Shown here piece after piece: positions 7,452-17,528 of a stretch of DNA of 64,000 bases. The position numbers and the translations under genes are program-made. Under the pieces are notes generated by a model, which did not search any database, was not told the DNA's origin, and saw only the letters and a program-made list of their open reading frames with translations. Position 1 is the first letter of the stretch, and each line of letters opens with the position of its first letter. Source of the DNA: Hyphomonadaceae bacterium (lineage in GTDB: Bacteria; Pseudomonadota; Alphaproteobacteria; Caulobacterales; Hyphomonadaceae); assembly GCA_022844475.1 (NCBI GenBank), contig JALHLR010000016.1, forward strand, positions 1 to 64,000, given 5' to 3'.

Positions 7452-10451
7452 CTACTTCTCGAACGCCGCATCAAGGAACGCTGCGAGTTCCTTGTTGTGG
7501 AGGGCCATCGTGCCTGCGGCGGTCGATGCCGAGGCGGGGCGGCCGACATAGCGCGGGCGCTTGTGCTTCACGTCCAGCTTTTCGAGTGTCTTCTCGATGT
7601 TCCAGTCGACAAAGGTCCACGCGCCCATGTTGCGCGGTTCTTCCTGGCACCAGACCATGTCGGCCTGCGGGAAGCGCGCGAGCTCCTTCATCAGGGACGC
7701 GACGGGGAATGGGTAGAGCTGCTCGACACGCAGAAGGTAGACGTCGTCGATCTTGCGCTTCTCGCGCTCTTCGAAGAGATCGAAATAGACCTTGCCCGAG
7801 CACATCACGACGCGACGAATGTCCTTGTCGGCCTTCAGCGTGATGTCAGCGCGGCATTCCGGCACTTCGGCGCCATCGACCAGGATGCGGTGGAAGGAGG
7901 TGCTGGGGCCCATGTCCTTGAAGAAGGACACGGCGCGCTTGTGGCGCAGCAGCGACTTCGGCGTCATCACGATGAGCGGCTTGCGGAAGTCGCGGTGCAT
8001 CTGGCGACGCAGGGCGTGGTAGTAGTTGGCCGGCGTGGTGCAGTTGACGACCTGCATGTTGTCCTGCGCGCACATCTGCAGGAAGCGCTCAAGGCGGGCG
8101 GAGGAGTGTTCCGGCCCCTGCCCCTCATAGCCATGCGGCAAGAGGCAGACGAGGCCAGACATGCGCAGCCATTTGCGTTCGCCCGAGGAGATGAACTGGT
8201 CGAAGAGGACCTGCGCGCCGTTGGCGAAGTCGCCGAACTGGGCTTCCCACAGAACCAGCGTCTGCGGCGCCGTGAGCGAGTAGCCGTATTCGTAGCCGAG
8301 CACGGCTTCTTCCGAGAGCAGCGAGTCGATGACTTCGTAATGAGCCTGCGTGGGCGAGAGGTTGTTGAGCGGCGTATAGCGCTCTTCCGTGGTCTGGTTG
8401 ACGAGGTGGGAGTGGCGTTGGGTGAAGGTGCCGCGGCACGAATCCTGGCCTGACAGGCGGACGGGAAAGCCTTCTTCCAGCAAGGTCGCGAAGGCCATGT
8501 GCTCGGCCATGCCCCAGTCGAGATTCTCTCCGGTCTCGGCCATCTTGCGACGCGCTTCGACGGTGCGGGCGACGGTCTTGTGAATGTTGAAGCCGTCGGG
8601 GACGGTGGTGATCCGCTTGCCGAGATCCTTCAGTTTCGCGATCGGCACGCCCGTCTTGCCACGAGCCTCCTCATCCTTCGGCAGTCCGAGCCCAGCCCAT
8701 TTGCCATCGAGCCAGTCGGCGGCGCCGGGCTTGAACGTCTTGGCCTTCTCGAACTCCTCCTCGAGATGAGTGTCCATCTCGGCGATCATGTTGTTGAGGG
8801 CGTCCTCGGTGATGACACCTTCGTCGACGAGGCGGCGCGAGTAGAGTTCGCGTGTGGACGACTGATCGCGGATCTTTGCGTACATCAGCGGCTGGGTCAT
8901 CGTCGGGTCATCGCCCTCGTTGTGACCGAAGCGGCGGTAGCAGAACATGTCGATGACGACGTCCTTGCAGAACTGCTGGCGGTATTCGGTGGCGACCTTG
9001 GCGGCGTAGACGACCGCCTCGGGGTCATCGCCGTTGACGTGGAAGACCGGCGCGTCGACCATTTTCGCCATGTCCGACGGATAGGGCGACGAGCGCGAGA
9101 ATGACGGCGCGGTGGTGAAGCCGATCTGGTTGTTGATGATGAAGTGCATCGCCCCGCCGGTGCGATAGCCGGCAAGGCCCGACAGCGCGAAGCATTCGGC
9201 GACGACGCCCTGGCCCGCAAAGGCCGCATCGCCATGCAGCAGCAGCGGCATGACCTTCACGCGGCGCGCGTCGCGTTCCTTCGGATCGGTGGCGCGGGTG
9301 CCGCCGGCTTCGATCTCGTCGAAGAACTGTTTCGCGCGTGCCTTGCCCAGCACGACCGGGTTGACGATTTCGAGGTGGCTGGGGTTCGCCGTGAGGGACA
9401 GGTGAACGCTGTGGCCGTCGAACTCGCGATCCGACGAGGCGCCGAGGTGATATTTCACGTCGCCCGAGCCGTAGTCGTCGGAGCCCTGCGTGTTGCCGCC
9501 CTGAAACTCGAAGAAGATCTTGTGATAGGGCTTGCCCATGACGGCGGCGAGCACGTTGAGACGGCCGCGGTGGGGCATGCCGACGATGATCTCGTCGACG
9601 CCGAGCGCGCCGCCGCGCTTGATCATCTGCTCAAGCGCCGGGACGGCGGCTTCACCGCCATCGAGGCCGAAGCGCTTGGTGCCGGGATAGCGCTTGTGCA
9701 GGAAGCGTTCGAAGGCTTCGGCTTCGACGAGCTTCCTGAGGATTGCGCGCTTGCCCTGGGGCGTGAAGGAGATTTCCTTGTCCTTGCCCTCGATGCGCTG
9801 CTGCAGCCAGGATTTCTCGTCCGGATCCGAGATGTGCATGAACTCGACGGCGAAGGTGCCGCAATAGGTGCGGCGCAGGATGTCGAGCATCTGGCGCGGC
9901 GTCGCGTAGTCGAGGCCCAGCACGTTGTCGATGTAGATGCGGCGGTCCATGTCCTTCGGGCCGAAGCCGTAGGTCTTCGGATCAAGCTCCGGCGGCTCTT
10001 CGCGGCCGAGCATGCCCAGAGGATCGAGATTGGCGGCGAGGTGGCCGCGCATGCGGTAGGCGCGGATCATCATGATGGCGCGGATCGAGTCCTGCACCTG
10101 CTGGTGGAGATCGGCGGGGGCGATCGTTGGGCCGACCTGCGGCGCCTTCTTCGCGTCCTTCACGGGCGCCACGCCCCAATTGCCGTCGATGGCGGAGACG
10201 AGGTCGCCGTTCTGGTGCTTCAGCGGTTCCTGCCAGGTGGGGCCGCGCGCAGCGTGCGCGGCATCGGCGGCGGGGTCAGCCACGCCGCGGAAGAAGCGCT
10301 GCCAGCTTTCGGGGACGGAGGCGGGGTCCTCGGCGTACTGGGCATAAAGCTGTTCAATGTAGGCGGCGTTGGCGCCGTAGAGGAACGCCGTATCCAGCAT
10401 GGCTTCGTTGTCCATGCCGCGGACTTCGCCTGCCTTCGCCTCGATGTTCAT
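7452..10451 (-). CDS. sucA: 2-oxoglutarate dehydrogenase E1 component
   Basis: E1 decarboxylates 2-oxoglutarate with thiamine diphosphate and succinylates the lipoyl arm of SucB. The 999-residue protein is of normal length for alphaproteobacteria and shows the E1 landmarks: an N-terminal peripheral segment (FLYGANAAYIEQLYAQYAED), MPHRGRLNVLA, GDAAFAGQG for the thiamine diphosphate/Mg region, and HVNGDDPEAV. ATG 10451 is preceded by aggacgcag; MDNEAM twelve codons later is an alternative. It is the last gene of the minus-strand sucC-sucD-sucA group, 207 bases after sucD. That gap contains a 6-bp hairpin (cgggac/gtcccg, 10477-10492) about 26 bases upstream of the start. Confidence 0.97.
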   Translation of the reverse strand: MNIEAKAGEVRGMDNEAMLDTAFLYGANAAYIEQLYAQYAEDPASVPESWQRFFRGVADPAADAAHAARGPTWQEPLKHQNGDLVSAIDGNWGVAPVKDAKKAPQVGPTIAPADLHQQVQDSIRAIMMIRAYRMRGHLAANLDPLGMLGREEPPELDPKTYGFGPKDMDRRIYIDNVLGLDYATPRQMLDILRRTYCGTFAVEFMHISDPDEKSWLQQRIEGKDKEISFTPQGKRAILRKLVEAEAFERFLHKRYPGTKRFGLDGGEAAVPALEQMIKRGGALGVDEIIVGMPHRGRLNVLAAVMGKPYHKIFFEFQGGNTQGSDDYGSGDVKYHLGASSDREFDGHSVHLSLTANPSHLEIVNPVVLGKARAKQFFDEIEAGGTRATDPKERDARRVKVMPLLLHGDAAFAGQGVVAECFALSGLAGYRTGGAMHFIINNQIGFTTAPSFSRSSPYPSDMAKMVDAPVFHVNGDDPEAVVYAAKVATEYRQQFCKDVVIDMFCYRRFGHNEGDDPTMTQPLMYAKIRDQSSTRELYSRRLVDEGVITEDALNNMIAEMDTHLEEEFEKAKTFKPGAADWLDGKWAGLGLPKDEEARGKTGVPIAKLKDLGKRITTVPDGFNIHKTVARTVEARRKMAETGENLDWGMAEHMAFATLLEEGFPVRLSGQDSCRGTFTQRHSHLVNQTTEERYTPLNNLSPTQAHYEVIDSLLSEEAVLGYEYGYSLTAPQTLVLWEAQFGDFANGAQVLFDQFISSGERKWLRMSGLVCLLPHGYEGQGPEHSSARLERFLQMCAQDNMQVVNCTTPANYYHALRRQMHRDFRKPLIVMTPKSLLRHKRAVSFFKDMGPSTSFHRILVDGAEVPECRADITLKADKDIRRVVMCSGKVYFDLFEEREKRKIDDVYLLRVEQLYPFPVASLMKELARFPQADMVWCQEEPRNMGAWTFVDWNIEKTLEKLDVKHKRPRYVGRPASASTAAGTMALHNKELAAFLDAAFEK

Positions 10452-10658
10452 TTTCTGCGTCCTGTAGCGCCAGAATCGGGACCCCTGTCCCGGGCGCGAT
10501 TGGTGGCACTCAAATGCTGCTTTTTCGGCCCCGACTCAACCAGAAAGGGTGCGGTATTCTGCACATGGCACCGCCCAATACACCGCCGCCCGTTAGCAGA
10601 TCGTTTCTGTTCCAAAACGAGTCTGGAATCAGTGCTCTGAGCCCGTCCGGATGAAACG

Positions 10659-11570
10659 CTAGCGCTTCAGCACTTCCGACATGGTCGTGCCGAGGCGCGC
10701 CGGGCTCGGCGAGACGACGATACCGGCCGATTCCATGGCGGCGATCTTCGATTCCGCATCGCCCTTGCCGCCGGACACGATCGCGCCGGCGTGGCCCATG
10801 GTGCGGCCCTTGGGGGCCGTGCGGCCGGCGATGAAGCCGACCATCGGCTTCTTGCGGCCGCGCCTTGCCTCGTCCTTGAGGAACTGGGCGGCGTCTTCCT
10901 CGCCCGATCCGCCGATCTCACCGATCATGATGATCGCCTTGGTCTCGTCGTCGGCAAGGAACATCTCGAGCACATCGATGAAGTCCGTGCCTTTGACCGG
11001 GTCGCCGCCGATTCCGACGGCCGTGGTCTGGCCGAGGCCTTCGGCGGTCGTCTGGAACACAGCCTCATAGGTGAGCGTGCCCGAGCGCGAGAGCACGCCG
11101 ATATTGCCCTTGGAGAAGATCGAGCCCGGCATGATCCCGATCTTGCACTGGCCCGGCGTGAGCAGGCCCGGGCAGTTCGGCCCGATCAGGCGCGATTTCG
11201 ACTTCGCGAGCTTGTCCTTGACGCGCACCATGTCGAGTACGGGCACGCCCTCGGTGATTGTCACGATCAGCGGGATTTCGGCGTCGATGGCTTCTTCGAT
11301 CGCGGCGGCGCAGAATTTCGGCGGCACGTAGATGACGGTGGCGTTGGCGCCGGTCTTCTCTTTGGCTTCGGCGACGCTGTTGAACAGCGGGCGCTGGACT
11401 TTTGAGCCGTCCGGCAGTGTGCCTTCCCACTGTGTTCCACCTTTGCCGGGTGTGATGCCGCCGACCATCTGCGTGCCGTACGCAATGCCCTGCTCGGTGT
11501 GGAACGTGCCGGTCTTGCCGGTCATGCCCTGGGTGAGGACCTTGGTGTTCTTGTCGATCAGGATGGACAT
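10659..11570 (-). CDS. sucD: Succinyl-CoA synthetase (succinate-CoA ligase), alpha subunit
   Basis: The alpha subunit binds CoA and carries the phosphohistidine intermediate of succinyl-CoA synthetase. The active histidine is His260 in [12 protein letters not shown], preceded by [12 protein letters not shown]. The N terminus is the CoA-binding Rossmann domain ([15 protein letters not shown]), and [13 protein letters not shown] is the family signature. The length of 303 is slightly above the usual ~290. The gene lies 45 bases downstream of sucC and shares its direction, so the two are almost certainly co-transcribed. Confidence 0.97.
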   Translation of the reverse strand: MSILIDKNTKVLTQGMTGKTGTFHTEQGIAYGTQMVGGITPGKGGTQWEGTLPDGSKVQRPLFNSVAEAKEKTGANATVIYVPPKFCAAAIEEAIDAEIPLIVTITEGVPVLDMVRVKDKLAKSKSRLIGPNCPGLLTPGQCKIGIMPGSIFSKGNIGVLSRSGTLTYEAVFQTTAEGLGQTTAVGIGGDPVKGTDFIDVLEMFLADDETKAIIMIGEIGGSGEEDAAQFLKDEARRGRKKPMVGFIAGRTAPKGRTMGHAGAIVSGGKGDAESKIAAMESAGIVVSPSPARLGTTMSEVLKR

Positions 11571-11615
11571 CGCTGGGCCTTGTTCGGTCGGAAGCGGGAA
11601 AACGGAAGTGACGGA

Positions 11616-12812
11616 CTATTTGCCTTTGACGGCGGCGACGATCTTCTGAGCTGCGTCGTCGAGATCGTTGGCGGGGACGACGTTGAGACCGCTATCCTTG
11701 ATGATCTTCTTGCCGAGCTCGGCGTTCGTGCCTTCGAGCCGGACGACCAGCGGCACGGAGAGGTTGGTCTCGCGCACGGCGGCGAGGACGCCTTCGGCGA
11801 TGACATCGCACTTCATGATGCCGCCGAAGATGTTCACGAGGATGCCCTTCACCTTGGGATCCTTCATGATGATCTTGAAGGCGGCTGCGACCTTCTCCTT
11901 GCCGGCGCCGCCGCCGACGTCGCAGAAGTTGGCGGGCTCTTCGCCATAGAGCTTGATGATGTCCATCGTCGCCATGGCGAGACCGGCGCCGTTGACCATG
12001 CAGCCGATCGTGCCGTCGAGCGCGATATAGGCGAGGTCCCACTCGGAGGCCTCGATCTCTTTTTCGTCTTCCTCGGTCTTGTCGCGCAGCGCCTGGATGT
12101 CGGGGTGGCGGAACAGCGCGTTGCCGTCGAAGGAGACTTTGGCATCCAGCACGCGCACGCGGCCGTTCTTCATGACGATCAGCGGGTTGATCTCCAGCAT
12201 CGCCATGTCCTTCTCGACGAAGGCCTTGTAGAGGATGCGCGAGAGACCGATCATGTCGGTGCGGGCCTCACCCGACAGCTTCAGCGCATCGCAGAGCTTG
12301 CTGGCGTCGGTGTCGGTGACGCCGGTCGAGGGCTCGATCGGCAGCGTCATGATGCGGTCGGGCGTATCGTGAGCGACGGCTTCGATGTCCATGCCGCCTT
12401 CGGTCGAGACGACGAAGGCGATCTTGCCGGTGCCGCGATCGACCAGCAGCGAGAGATACAGTTCCTTCTCGATATCGGCGCCGTCCTCGATGTAGATGCG
12501 GTTGACCTGCTTGCCGCCGGCGCCGGTCTGGGCGGTCACAAGCGTCTTGCCGAGCATGGCCTTCACATGCTCAAGCGCCTGCTCCTTCGAGAAGCCGAGG
12601 CGGACGCCGCCTTTTTCACCGGCTTCCTTTTCAAGGAATTTGCCCTTGCCGCGGCCGCCGGCGTGGATCTGCGATTTGACCACCCAGAGCGGACCGGGGA
12701 GCGCGTCGATCGCCGCCTGCGCCTGGTCCACCGAGGTGATGGCGACGCCGAGCGCGACCGGAGCGCCGAAGGACTTCAGGACTTCTTTCGCCTGATGCTC
12801 GTGGATGTTCAT
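11616..12812 (-). CDS. sucC: Succinyl-CoA synthetase (succinate-CoA ligase), beta subunit
   Basis: The beta subunit holds the ATP-grasp domain that binds nucleotide and succinate. The 398-residue protein opens with [16 protein letters not shown], has [13 protein letters not shown]-like residues in its ATP-grasp lobe ([15 protein letters not shown]), MLEINPLIV for Mg/nucleotide binding and [15 protein letters not shown] near the C terminus. The start is ATG 12812, preceded by caggaacagg; the track's version adds 26 unconserved residues. First gene of sucC-sucD-sucA. Confidence 0.97.
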   Translation of the reverse strand: MNIHEHQAKEVLKSFGAPVALGVAITSVDQAQAAIDALPGPLWVVKSQIHAGGRGKGKFLEKEAGEKGGVRLGFSKEQALEHVKAMLGKTLVTAQTGAGGKQVNRIYIEDGADIEKELYLSLLVDRGTGKIAFVVSTEGGMDIEAVAHDTPDRIMTLPIEPSTGVTDTDASKLCDALKLSGEARTDMIGLSRILYKAFVEKDMAMLEINPLIVMKNGRVRVLDAKVSFDGNALFRHPDIQALRDKTEEDEKEIEASEWDLAYIALDGTIGCMVNGAGLAMATMDIIKLYGEEPANFCDVGGGAGKEKVAAAFKIIMKDPKVKGILVNIFGGIMKCDVIAEGVLAAVRETNLSVPLVVRLEGTNAELGKKIIKDSGLNVVPANDLDDAAQKIVAAVKGK

Positions 12813-12920
12813 GAAACCTGTTCCTGAAAGACGGGCTTGGCAGGCCCTGCTCGGGCGTGTGGCGATAGCGCATGGTGCGCAGCGACGCAACGTAGGCGAT
12901 CGGCGCTGTTCTGTGTCGAT

Positions 12921-14207
12921 TCAGACCGGTTTGGGCTCGGACGCTGGCGGCGGTCCATCGCTGCCAGCAGCGGCACGTTCAGCCTCGTCCGCCACAGCGC
13001 CCTGCACGACGCTTGTGGCCTGGACCGGCTTGAAGGACGATCGTTGCGAGGAGCCTGGCCGGTCGCGGATGAACAGCCGCCCGAGATTGGCCGCCATCAG
13101 CCCGAAATAGCCCAGGGCGACGGCGAGGAATACGCCCGACTGGCCGGCCTGCGTGTCGGCGACAGCGCCGGTGAGAATTGGCCCGATCACCGATCCGCCT
13201 GCCCAGATGAAGAGCATGCCGGACATGACCTGCGCGATCTGGCCGGCATCCGTGCGGTCGGTCGCATGGCTGGCGGAGATCGAATAGAAGGACAGCGCTC
13301 CCCCACCCCACAGCGCCGCCAGCAGGACGGTGATCGAGAACGAGACCCGGCCTGCCGTGAGATAAAGCGCGATGCAGGCGACGAGCGCCAGGAAAGCGAG
13401 GAAGGCAACCACCAGTCGCCGGTCGACCCTGTCGGAGATCAGCCCCGCAGGCCATTGCGTGACGACGCCGCCGAGCATTGCGGCAATGTAGAGCGTGGCG
13501 GCGGACGACGACCCCTGGCCAGGCTGGAGCTCCTGCGCATAGAGCGGCAATTGCGCGGTGACGCCGGTGTTGCACAGCCCTGCCACCGCAGCGCCGGCCA
13601 GGGCTGCCGGCGGAATGCGCAGGATGCTGCTGAGGCTGAGCGCTTCGCGGTCGGGCAGGACAGGTTGCGCGCGCTGAGTGGCGGAGAGCGGAATGACCGC
13701 GAGGATCATCAGCAGGCCTGCCCAGATGAACGGGCGAATGTCCTCGGGTGCATGGTCGAGGATCAGCAACGGACCACCGCAGATCGCAAGCTTCAGCATC
13801 AGCTGGTAGAGGCCCATCACGCCGCCGCGTCTGGAGCGGGGCGTTGAATCCGCGATCCAGCTTTCTGCGGCGGTGAACATCACGGCGGAGGCCGCGCCCT
13901 GGGCGAGGCGGAACAGGGCCCACGCGACGGCATCGAACGACAGCCCCATGGACAGGATGCCGACGGCGTAGATGGCGGCGGCCGCCGAATAGGCGCGGAT
14001 GTGCCCGACCTGGCGCACGATGTCGGGCGCGAACCACGCGCCGGCCATGAACCCCGCCGAGAATGATGCCGCGACCAGCCCGACCCCAAGCGCCGAGGCG
14101 CCCATGTAGTCGAGCGCCAGCGGCGTGGTGACGCTCAGCACGCCGGAAGCGGCCTGAAGCAGCATCACTGCAAGGATGAGAGATGCGACGTTCCGGTAGA
14201 CGGTCAT
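12921..14207 (-). CDS. MFS transporter (YcaD-like)
   Basis: This is a 428-residue major facilitator superfamily permease with about 12 membrane segments and the typical two six-helix halves. The loop between segments 4 and 5 carries AAESWIADSTPRSRRGGVMGLYQ, as in the YcaD/quinolone-resistance-like subgroup, and the central loop is basic. The C-terminal tail after the last segment is polar. The transported compound cannot be deduced. It is upstream of sucC in the same direction with a 108-base gap, so read-through is possible but not evident, and it is divergent from the gene at 14375. Confidence 0.85.
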   Translation of the reverse strand: MTVYRNVASLILAVMLLQAASGVLSVTTPLALDYMGASALGVGLVAASFSAGFMAGAWFAPDIVRQVGHIRAYSAAAAIYAVGILSMGLSFDAVAWALFRLAQGAASAVMFTAAESWIADSTPRSRRGGVMGLYQLMLKLAICGGPLLILDHAPEDIRPFIWAGLLMILAVIPLSATQRAQPVLPDREALSLSSILRIPPAALAGAAVAGLCNTGVTAQLPLYAQELQPGQGSSSAATLYIAAMLGGVVTQWPAGLISDRVDRRLVVAFLAFLALVACIALYLTAGRVSFSITVLLAALWGGGALSFYSISASHATDRTDAGQIAQVMSGMLFIWAGGSVIGPILTGAVADTQAGQSGVFLAVALGYFGLMAANLGRLFIRDRPGSSQRSSFKPVQATSVVQGAVADEAERAAAGSDGPPPASEPKPV

Positions 14208-14374
14208 GGAGAAGATCGCCGGGCGATTCTTGTTATCACACCGGCTTTAGCGGGGTTTGCTGCAACGCGCGTCTAAAATCTTGTTACCGAAAGCATGAAA
14301 TCTCACGGATCGCGTTGAAGTGAATCTTCAGTGTGATGCGGCAAGGTTGGCGCTTACCGTGGGGAGGCTACGCG

Positions 14375-15355
14375 ATGATTCCGAACACACTGCTTGCACT
14401 GATCGACAAGCTGGCCGCCGATGGCCGGATTGCCGCAGAGGAGGCGCTCGATGTGCGCCGCGCCGTGTTTCCGGATGGAGCCGTTTCCCGTGGCGAGGCC
14501 GAAGCGCTGTTCCACCTCAACGACCGGGTGGGCGGCGATGATCCGGCGTGGAACGCCTGCTTCGTCGAAGCGATCTGCGATCACCTGACGCTTGCGCACG
14601 ACCTGCCCGGCCATGTCACCGACGAGGGTGCGGCCTGGCTGGAAAGCCGGATCAGCCATGACGGCGTGGTCGAGAGTTTTACCGAGCTGGAACTGTTGCT
14701 GAAGCTGCTGGAGCGCGCGGAGTCATGCCCAGCGCGCCTGCACGAATTGGCGCGTGACTGGGTCTCGCGCGCGGTGCTGGCTGGCAAGGGCTATGAAGGC
14801 CGCGACACGTCGCTCGTTCCGGGACAGATCGGCGCGACCGAACTCGCGCTGATCCGGCGCGTTCTCTACGCCGCCGCAGGGGCGGGGAACGCTGCTGTGA
14901 CGCGAGAAGAAGCCGAGTGGCTGTTCGACCTCGACACCTCGACGGAAGGCTTCGCCCATGTCGCAGGCTGGCGCGACATGTTCGTGTCGGCGGTCATGAA
15001 TCACCTGTTCGCCGCAGGTCCGTCAGCCCTGCTGGAACGCAGCGAGATGGTGCGCCGGGCGGCCTGGCTGCAGAGGCGCGAGACAGGCGGCGTCGGCCAG
15101 TACCTCAAGCGCGCGCTTCACAGTCTCGGATCCGGCCCTTCCGAATTCCTCAGCGATGTCACCTTCAACGGCGCAGCGAATGACCATGTCGAACGCCGCC
15201 AGGTTGAAGCCACGCTTGCCGAGGCCCTGACCACGCCGGAAGCAGCCTGGCTTGTTACCCGCATTCGCGCCGATGGTCGTCGCACGACAAACGAACAGGC
15301 CCTGCTCGCCGCGGTGAAGGCGGCCAAGGGCGAGGAGCTGCTGAAGTCGGCTTGA
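14375..15355 (+). CDS. Conserved-looking cytoplasmic protein with an internal duplication
   Basis: I do not recognise a named family. The 326-residue protein has no signal peptide or membrane segments and appears to consist of two copies of one unit. Copy 1 (about 7-135) runs RGEAEALFHLND, AWNACFVEAICDHL, AAWLESRISHDG. Copy 2 (about 157-326) runs REEAEWLFDLD, GWRDMFVSAVMNHL, AAWLVTRIRADG. The units are helical and acidic, with conserved Trp, Phe-Val and His-Leu positions. ATG 14375 has a strong ggggagg upstream, so the longer track start at 14333 is not needed. Divergent from the MFS gene and convergent with the carotenoid oxygenase. Confidence 0.75.
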   Translation: MIPNTLLALIDKLAADGRIAAEEALDVRRAVFPDGAVSRGEAEALFHLNDRVGGDDPAWNACFVEAICDHLTLAHDLPGHVTDEGAAWLESRISHDGVVESFTELELLLKLLERAESCPARLHELARDWVSRAVLAGKGYEGRDTSLVPGQIGATELALIRRVLYAAAGAGNAAVTREEAEWLFDLDTSTEGFAHVAGWRDMFVSAVMNHLFAAGPSALLERSEMVRRAAWLQRRETGGVGQYLKRALHSLGSGPSEFLSDVTFNGAANDHVERRQVEATLAEALTTPEAAWLVTRIRADGRRTTNEQALLAAVKAAKGEELLKSA

Positions 15356-15361
15356 CCCTCG

Positions 15362-15389
15362 CCTCCCCGCTTCCGGGAGGGGCGGCTTT
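15362..15389 (+). terminator. Rho-independent terminator candidate
   Basis: cctccc (15362-15367) pairs with gggagg (15375-15380), followed by ggcggctttt, immediately after the plus-strand stop at 15355. The short T run supports termination of the 14375 gene; the T run ends at the carotenoid oxygenase stop codon. Confidence 0.5.
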
Positions 15390-16853
15390 TCAGGCGCCCG
15401 CCCACGTCCCGTGGAAACCGAGCGGCCAGGCGTAATCGGCCTGCCACACGGCCACCGGCCCGTCCTCGATGTTGGACGCGTCGAAGGCCCAGACTTCGGT
15501 GCGGCCCGCGCGCGTGTTGATGGCGGGGCCGATGAGCCAGGAGTCTTTCTCCGATGAGCCGCCGGGCTTCGGGGTGAAAAGGTGCTCTTCGACGATGTAG
15601 TGCGATCCGAAATCGTAGACCTGCGCCTTGCCGGAGGACCAGTCCTGCAGAGCAAGGGCGCTGCCGCCGGGCTGATCCTTGACCGAGCCGGTGACCATGG
15701 CGGTGAGTTTTCGGGACAGGCCGTGGCGGCGCGGATCGACCTGCGGGAAGTCGCCGGCGATGTCCGTTTCGGTGAGCTTTGCATCGCCTGACTTCGCGAT
15801 GGTGACCATCGTCAGTTTCGACGGCCGGTCATAGCCCGACAGTTTTCCGCGTATCTCCTGCGCGCCGCCGCCTGAGCCGAGCACGGGTTCGGGATAGAAG
15901 GCGGCGTCGAGGCGGATCGTGCCGTCGCTTTCCTCCCAGGCAGCGCCGGTGTGGTAGAAGGCGCGCGCAGGGCCCTGGGCCCAGCGGGTTTTCGCAAGGT
16001 CGTCCTTGTCGACGATGAGATACTTCATCCCCTGTTCCGGCTTCCACTCGAAGCCATCGATGAAGGGGGGCCTCGTTCGCGTCTGGATCCAGGGCTGGAC
16101 GAGAATGATCAGCTTGCGGTCGGTCATCGCCCAGTCGTGGATGTAGGATGCGACGCCGATATCGACCATGCCGAAGCTGGCGATCGAGCCGTCAGGGTTG
16201 ATGTTGTAAATTCCCGCCGTGCGGCCGTTGAGGGCGAGGTTCCAGATGCGGCCATCGGGATCGCGCTTGGGGTGCGCGAGGAAGGGCATGCCCTTCAGGT
16301 CGCTCCTGAATTCCTTGAGGCCTTTTGTTTCGAGCGTCACCGGATCCATGCGGTACGGCGTGCCTGCTTCCCACAGCGCCAGCAATTCGCCGCCCGACAT
16401 CATCACCGAGATGTTGCCGGGGTTCACGTCGTTGGAGGATGAGACCGGATAGCTGGGATCGCCCACCGTGCCGAAACCGGGCGCGAGGAATTTTCCAGCC
16501 GCCATTTCAAGCCGGCGCTTGGGCGTGTCGACATAGCGGCCGGTGTGGACCGCCTTGCCGTCGGCGATGCTGATGCGCTGGACCATGCCGTCACCGTCGA
16601 ACCAGTGCGTAGCGTAGGCGTCGCCATGCTGGAAGTGCGCGGGGCCGTTCCGGTAGAGCGTGCCGGCGAGACCCGCAGGCGCCTTGCCGGAGACGAGGCG
16701 CATCGGCGCGGGGCCGAAGCCTTTTGCCGGGGCGGTGGCATAGCCGACATGCCATGGCGGCATCTCGCCATTGGCGAAGGCCGAAGGGCTGACGGCGAGG
16801 GTCGCGCCAGTCATCAGGCCGGCATGGAGGAAGAGGCGGCGGGAGAGGGTCAT
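15390..16853 (-). CDS. Carotenoid cleavage oxygenase (RPE65 family), Tat-exported
   Basis: This is a 487-residue member of the carotenoid/apocarotenoid oxygenase family, which uses an Fe(II) held by four histidines on a seven-bladed propeller. Family markers include GTLYRNGPAHF, HWFDGDGMV, SYIHDWAMTD and the C-terminal FHGTW; candidate iron ligands are His in AHPKRD, IHDW, YHTGAAW and FHGTW. Residues 1-27 form a twin-arginine signal peptide (SRRLFLHAG, ending SAFA), so the enzyme should be exported folded to the periplasm, which is less usual for the family. A DUF2141 gene lies just upstream in the same direction. The substrate could be a carotenoid, apocarotenoid or a stilbene/lignan-like compound. 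Confidence 0.88.
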   Translation of the reverse strand: MTLSRRLFLHAGLMTGATLAVSPSAFANGEMPPWHVGYATAPAKGFGPAPMRLVSGKAPAGLAGTLYRNGPAHFQHGDAYATHWFDGDGMVQRISIADGKAVHTGRYVDTPKRRLEMAAGKFLAPGFGTVGDPSYPVSSSNDVNPGNISVMMSGGELLALWEAGTPYRMDPVTLETKGLKEFRSDLKGMPFLAHPKRDPDGRIWNLALNGRTAGIYNINPDGSIASFGMVDIGVASYIHDWAMTDRKLIILVQPWIQTRTRPPFIDGFEWKPEQGMKYLIVDKDDLAKTRWAQGPARAFYHTGAAWEESDGTIRLDAAFYPEPVLGSGGGAQEIRGKLSGYDRPSKLTMVTIAKSGDAKLTETDIAGDFPQVDPRRHGLSRKLTAMVTGSVKDQPGGSALALQDWSSGKAQVYDFGSHYIVEEHLFTPKPGGSSEKDSWLIGPAINTRAGRTEVWAFDASNIEDGPVAVWQADYAWPLGFHGTWAGA

Positions 16854-16875
16854 GGTTGCGCTCCTGCGGGCCGGA

Positions 16876-17346
16876 TCAGTTGAACTTGATCGTGTGGGCG
16901 GTCACCGGGGCCGCCACGGCGAACTTCGCCGCGTCCCACTTGGCCGGGCCGAACTGGGCAGGGGCGTTGTTCGAGAAGGCGAAGGGCTCGGTCGGCATGC
17001 CGAAGGGGTTCGTGCTCATCTTCCCGTCGCCATTGACGTCATGGAACATCTTGATGCCGTACTGGCCAGGCGGGAGGTCGAAGGTGGCGGTCACCGTCCC
17101 GCCAGTGACGGGGATCGAGCCGCCATTGACGGCCTTGTCGGCGTCGTACCCGGCCGCGTCGTAGATGCCGAGCGAGAGGGTGCCCTTTTGCTCTTTTATG
17201 TTCGTGATCGTGACCGTGAGCTGGGCCTTGGCTGGCTCGGCGGCGGCTGCCTGTGGATAGACCAGCATCACAGCCAGCATCGCGGCCGGAAGGATGCCGG
17301 CTGCCGCCAGCAGGGAGGAGAGGATCGGGAGGCGGGTCGTGGACAT
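16876..17346 (-). CDS. DUF2141 family exported protein
   Basis: This is a 156-residue protein with an N-terminal signal or anchor segment (LLAAAGILPAAMLAVMLVYPQAAAAEP) followed by a DUF2141 beta-sandwich-like domain. LTVTITNIKEQKGTLSLGIYD, then DLPPGQYGIKMFHDVNGDGKM and FGMPTEPFAFSNNA are characteristic of that domain. Its function is unknown. Start ATG 17346 is chosen because the hydrophobic segment begins shortly after it. The carotenoid oxygenase starts 22 bases downstream, so the two are probably one transcript. The 182-base upstream gap is shared with the divergent LytTR regulator. Confidence 0.82.
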   Translation of the reverse strand: MSTTRLPILSSLLAAAGILPAAMLAVMLVYPQAAAAEPAKAQLTVTITNIKEQKGTLSLGIYDAAGYDADKAVNGGSIPVTGGTVTATFDLPPGQYGIKMFHDVNGDGKMSTNPFGMPTEPFAFSNNAPAQFGPAKWDAAKFAVAAPVTAHTIKFN

Positions 17347-17528
17347 GGGAGGAACTCCGTTGGTTCGGGGTTTCGGATCAGCATTTTCATCCGGGTTTCG
17401 TCCCGGCCCGTGCAACCTCCGACGAAGCGGGCCGGTCCACCACACCAATTGCGCGAATAAGCTGTTTTGCTTCGTGAAATGCCGGGCTACACCGTTCACG
17501 AAGCGCGAAATGCAGCTGCGAAACGCCG

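Noticed and set aside
10477-10492. Hairpin in the sucD-sucA gap as a terminator or riboswitch
   Set aside because: Only six base pairs and no T run; no larger conserved RNA structure is visible.
9144-10640. 498-codon plus-strand frame opposite sucA
   Set aside because: Opposite-strand shadow of sucA; no recognisable motifs.
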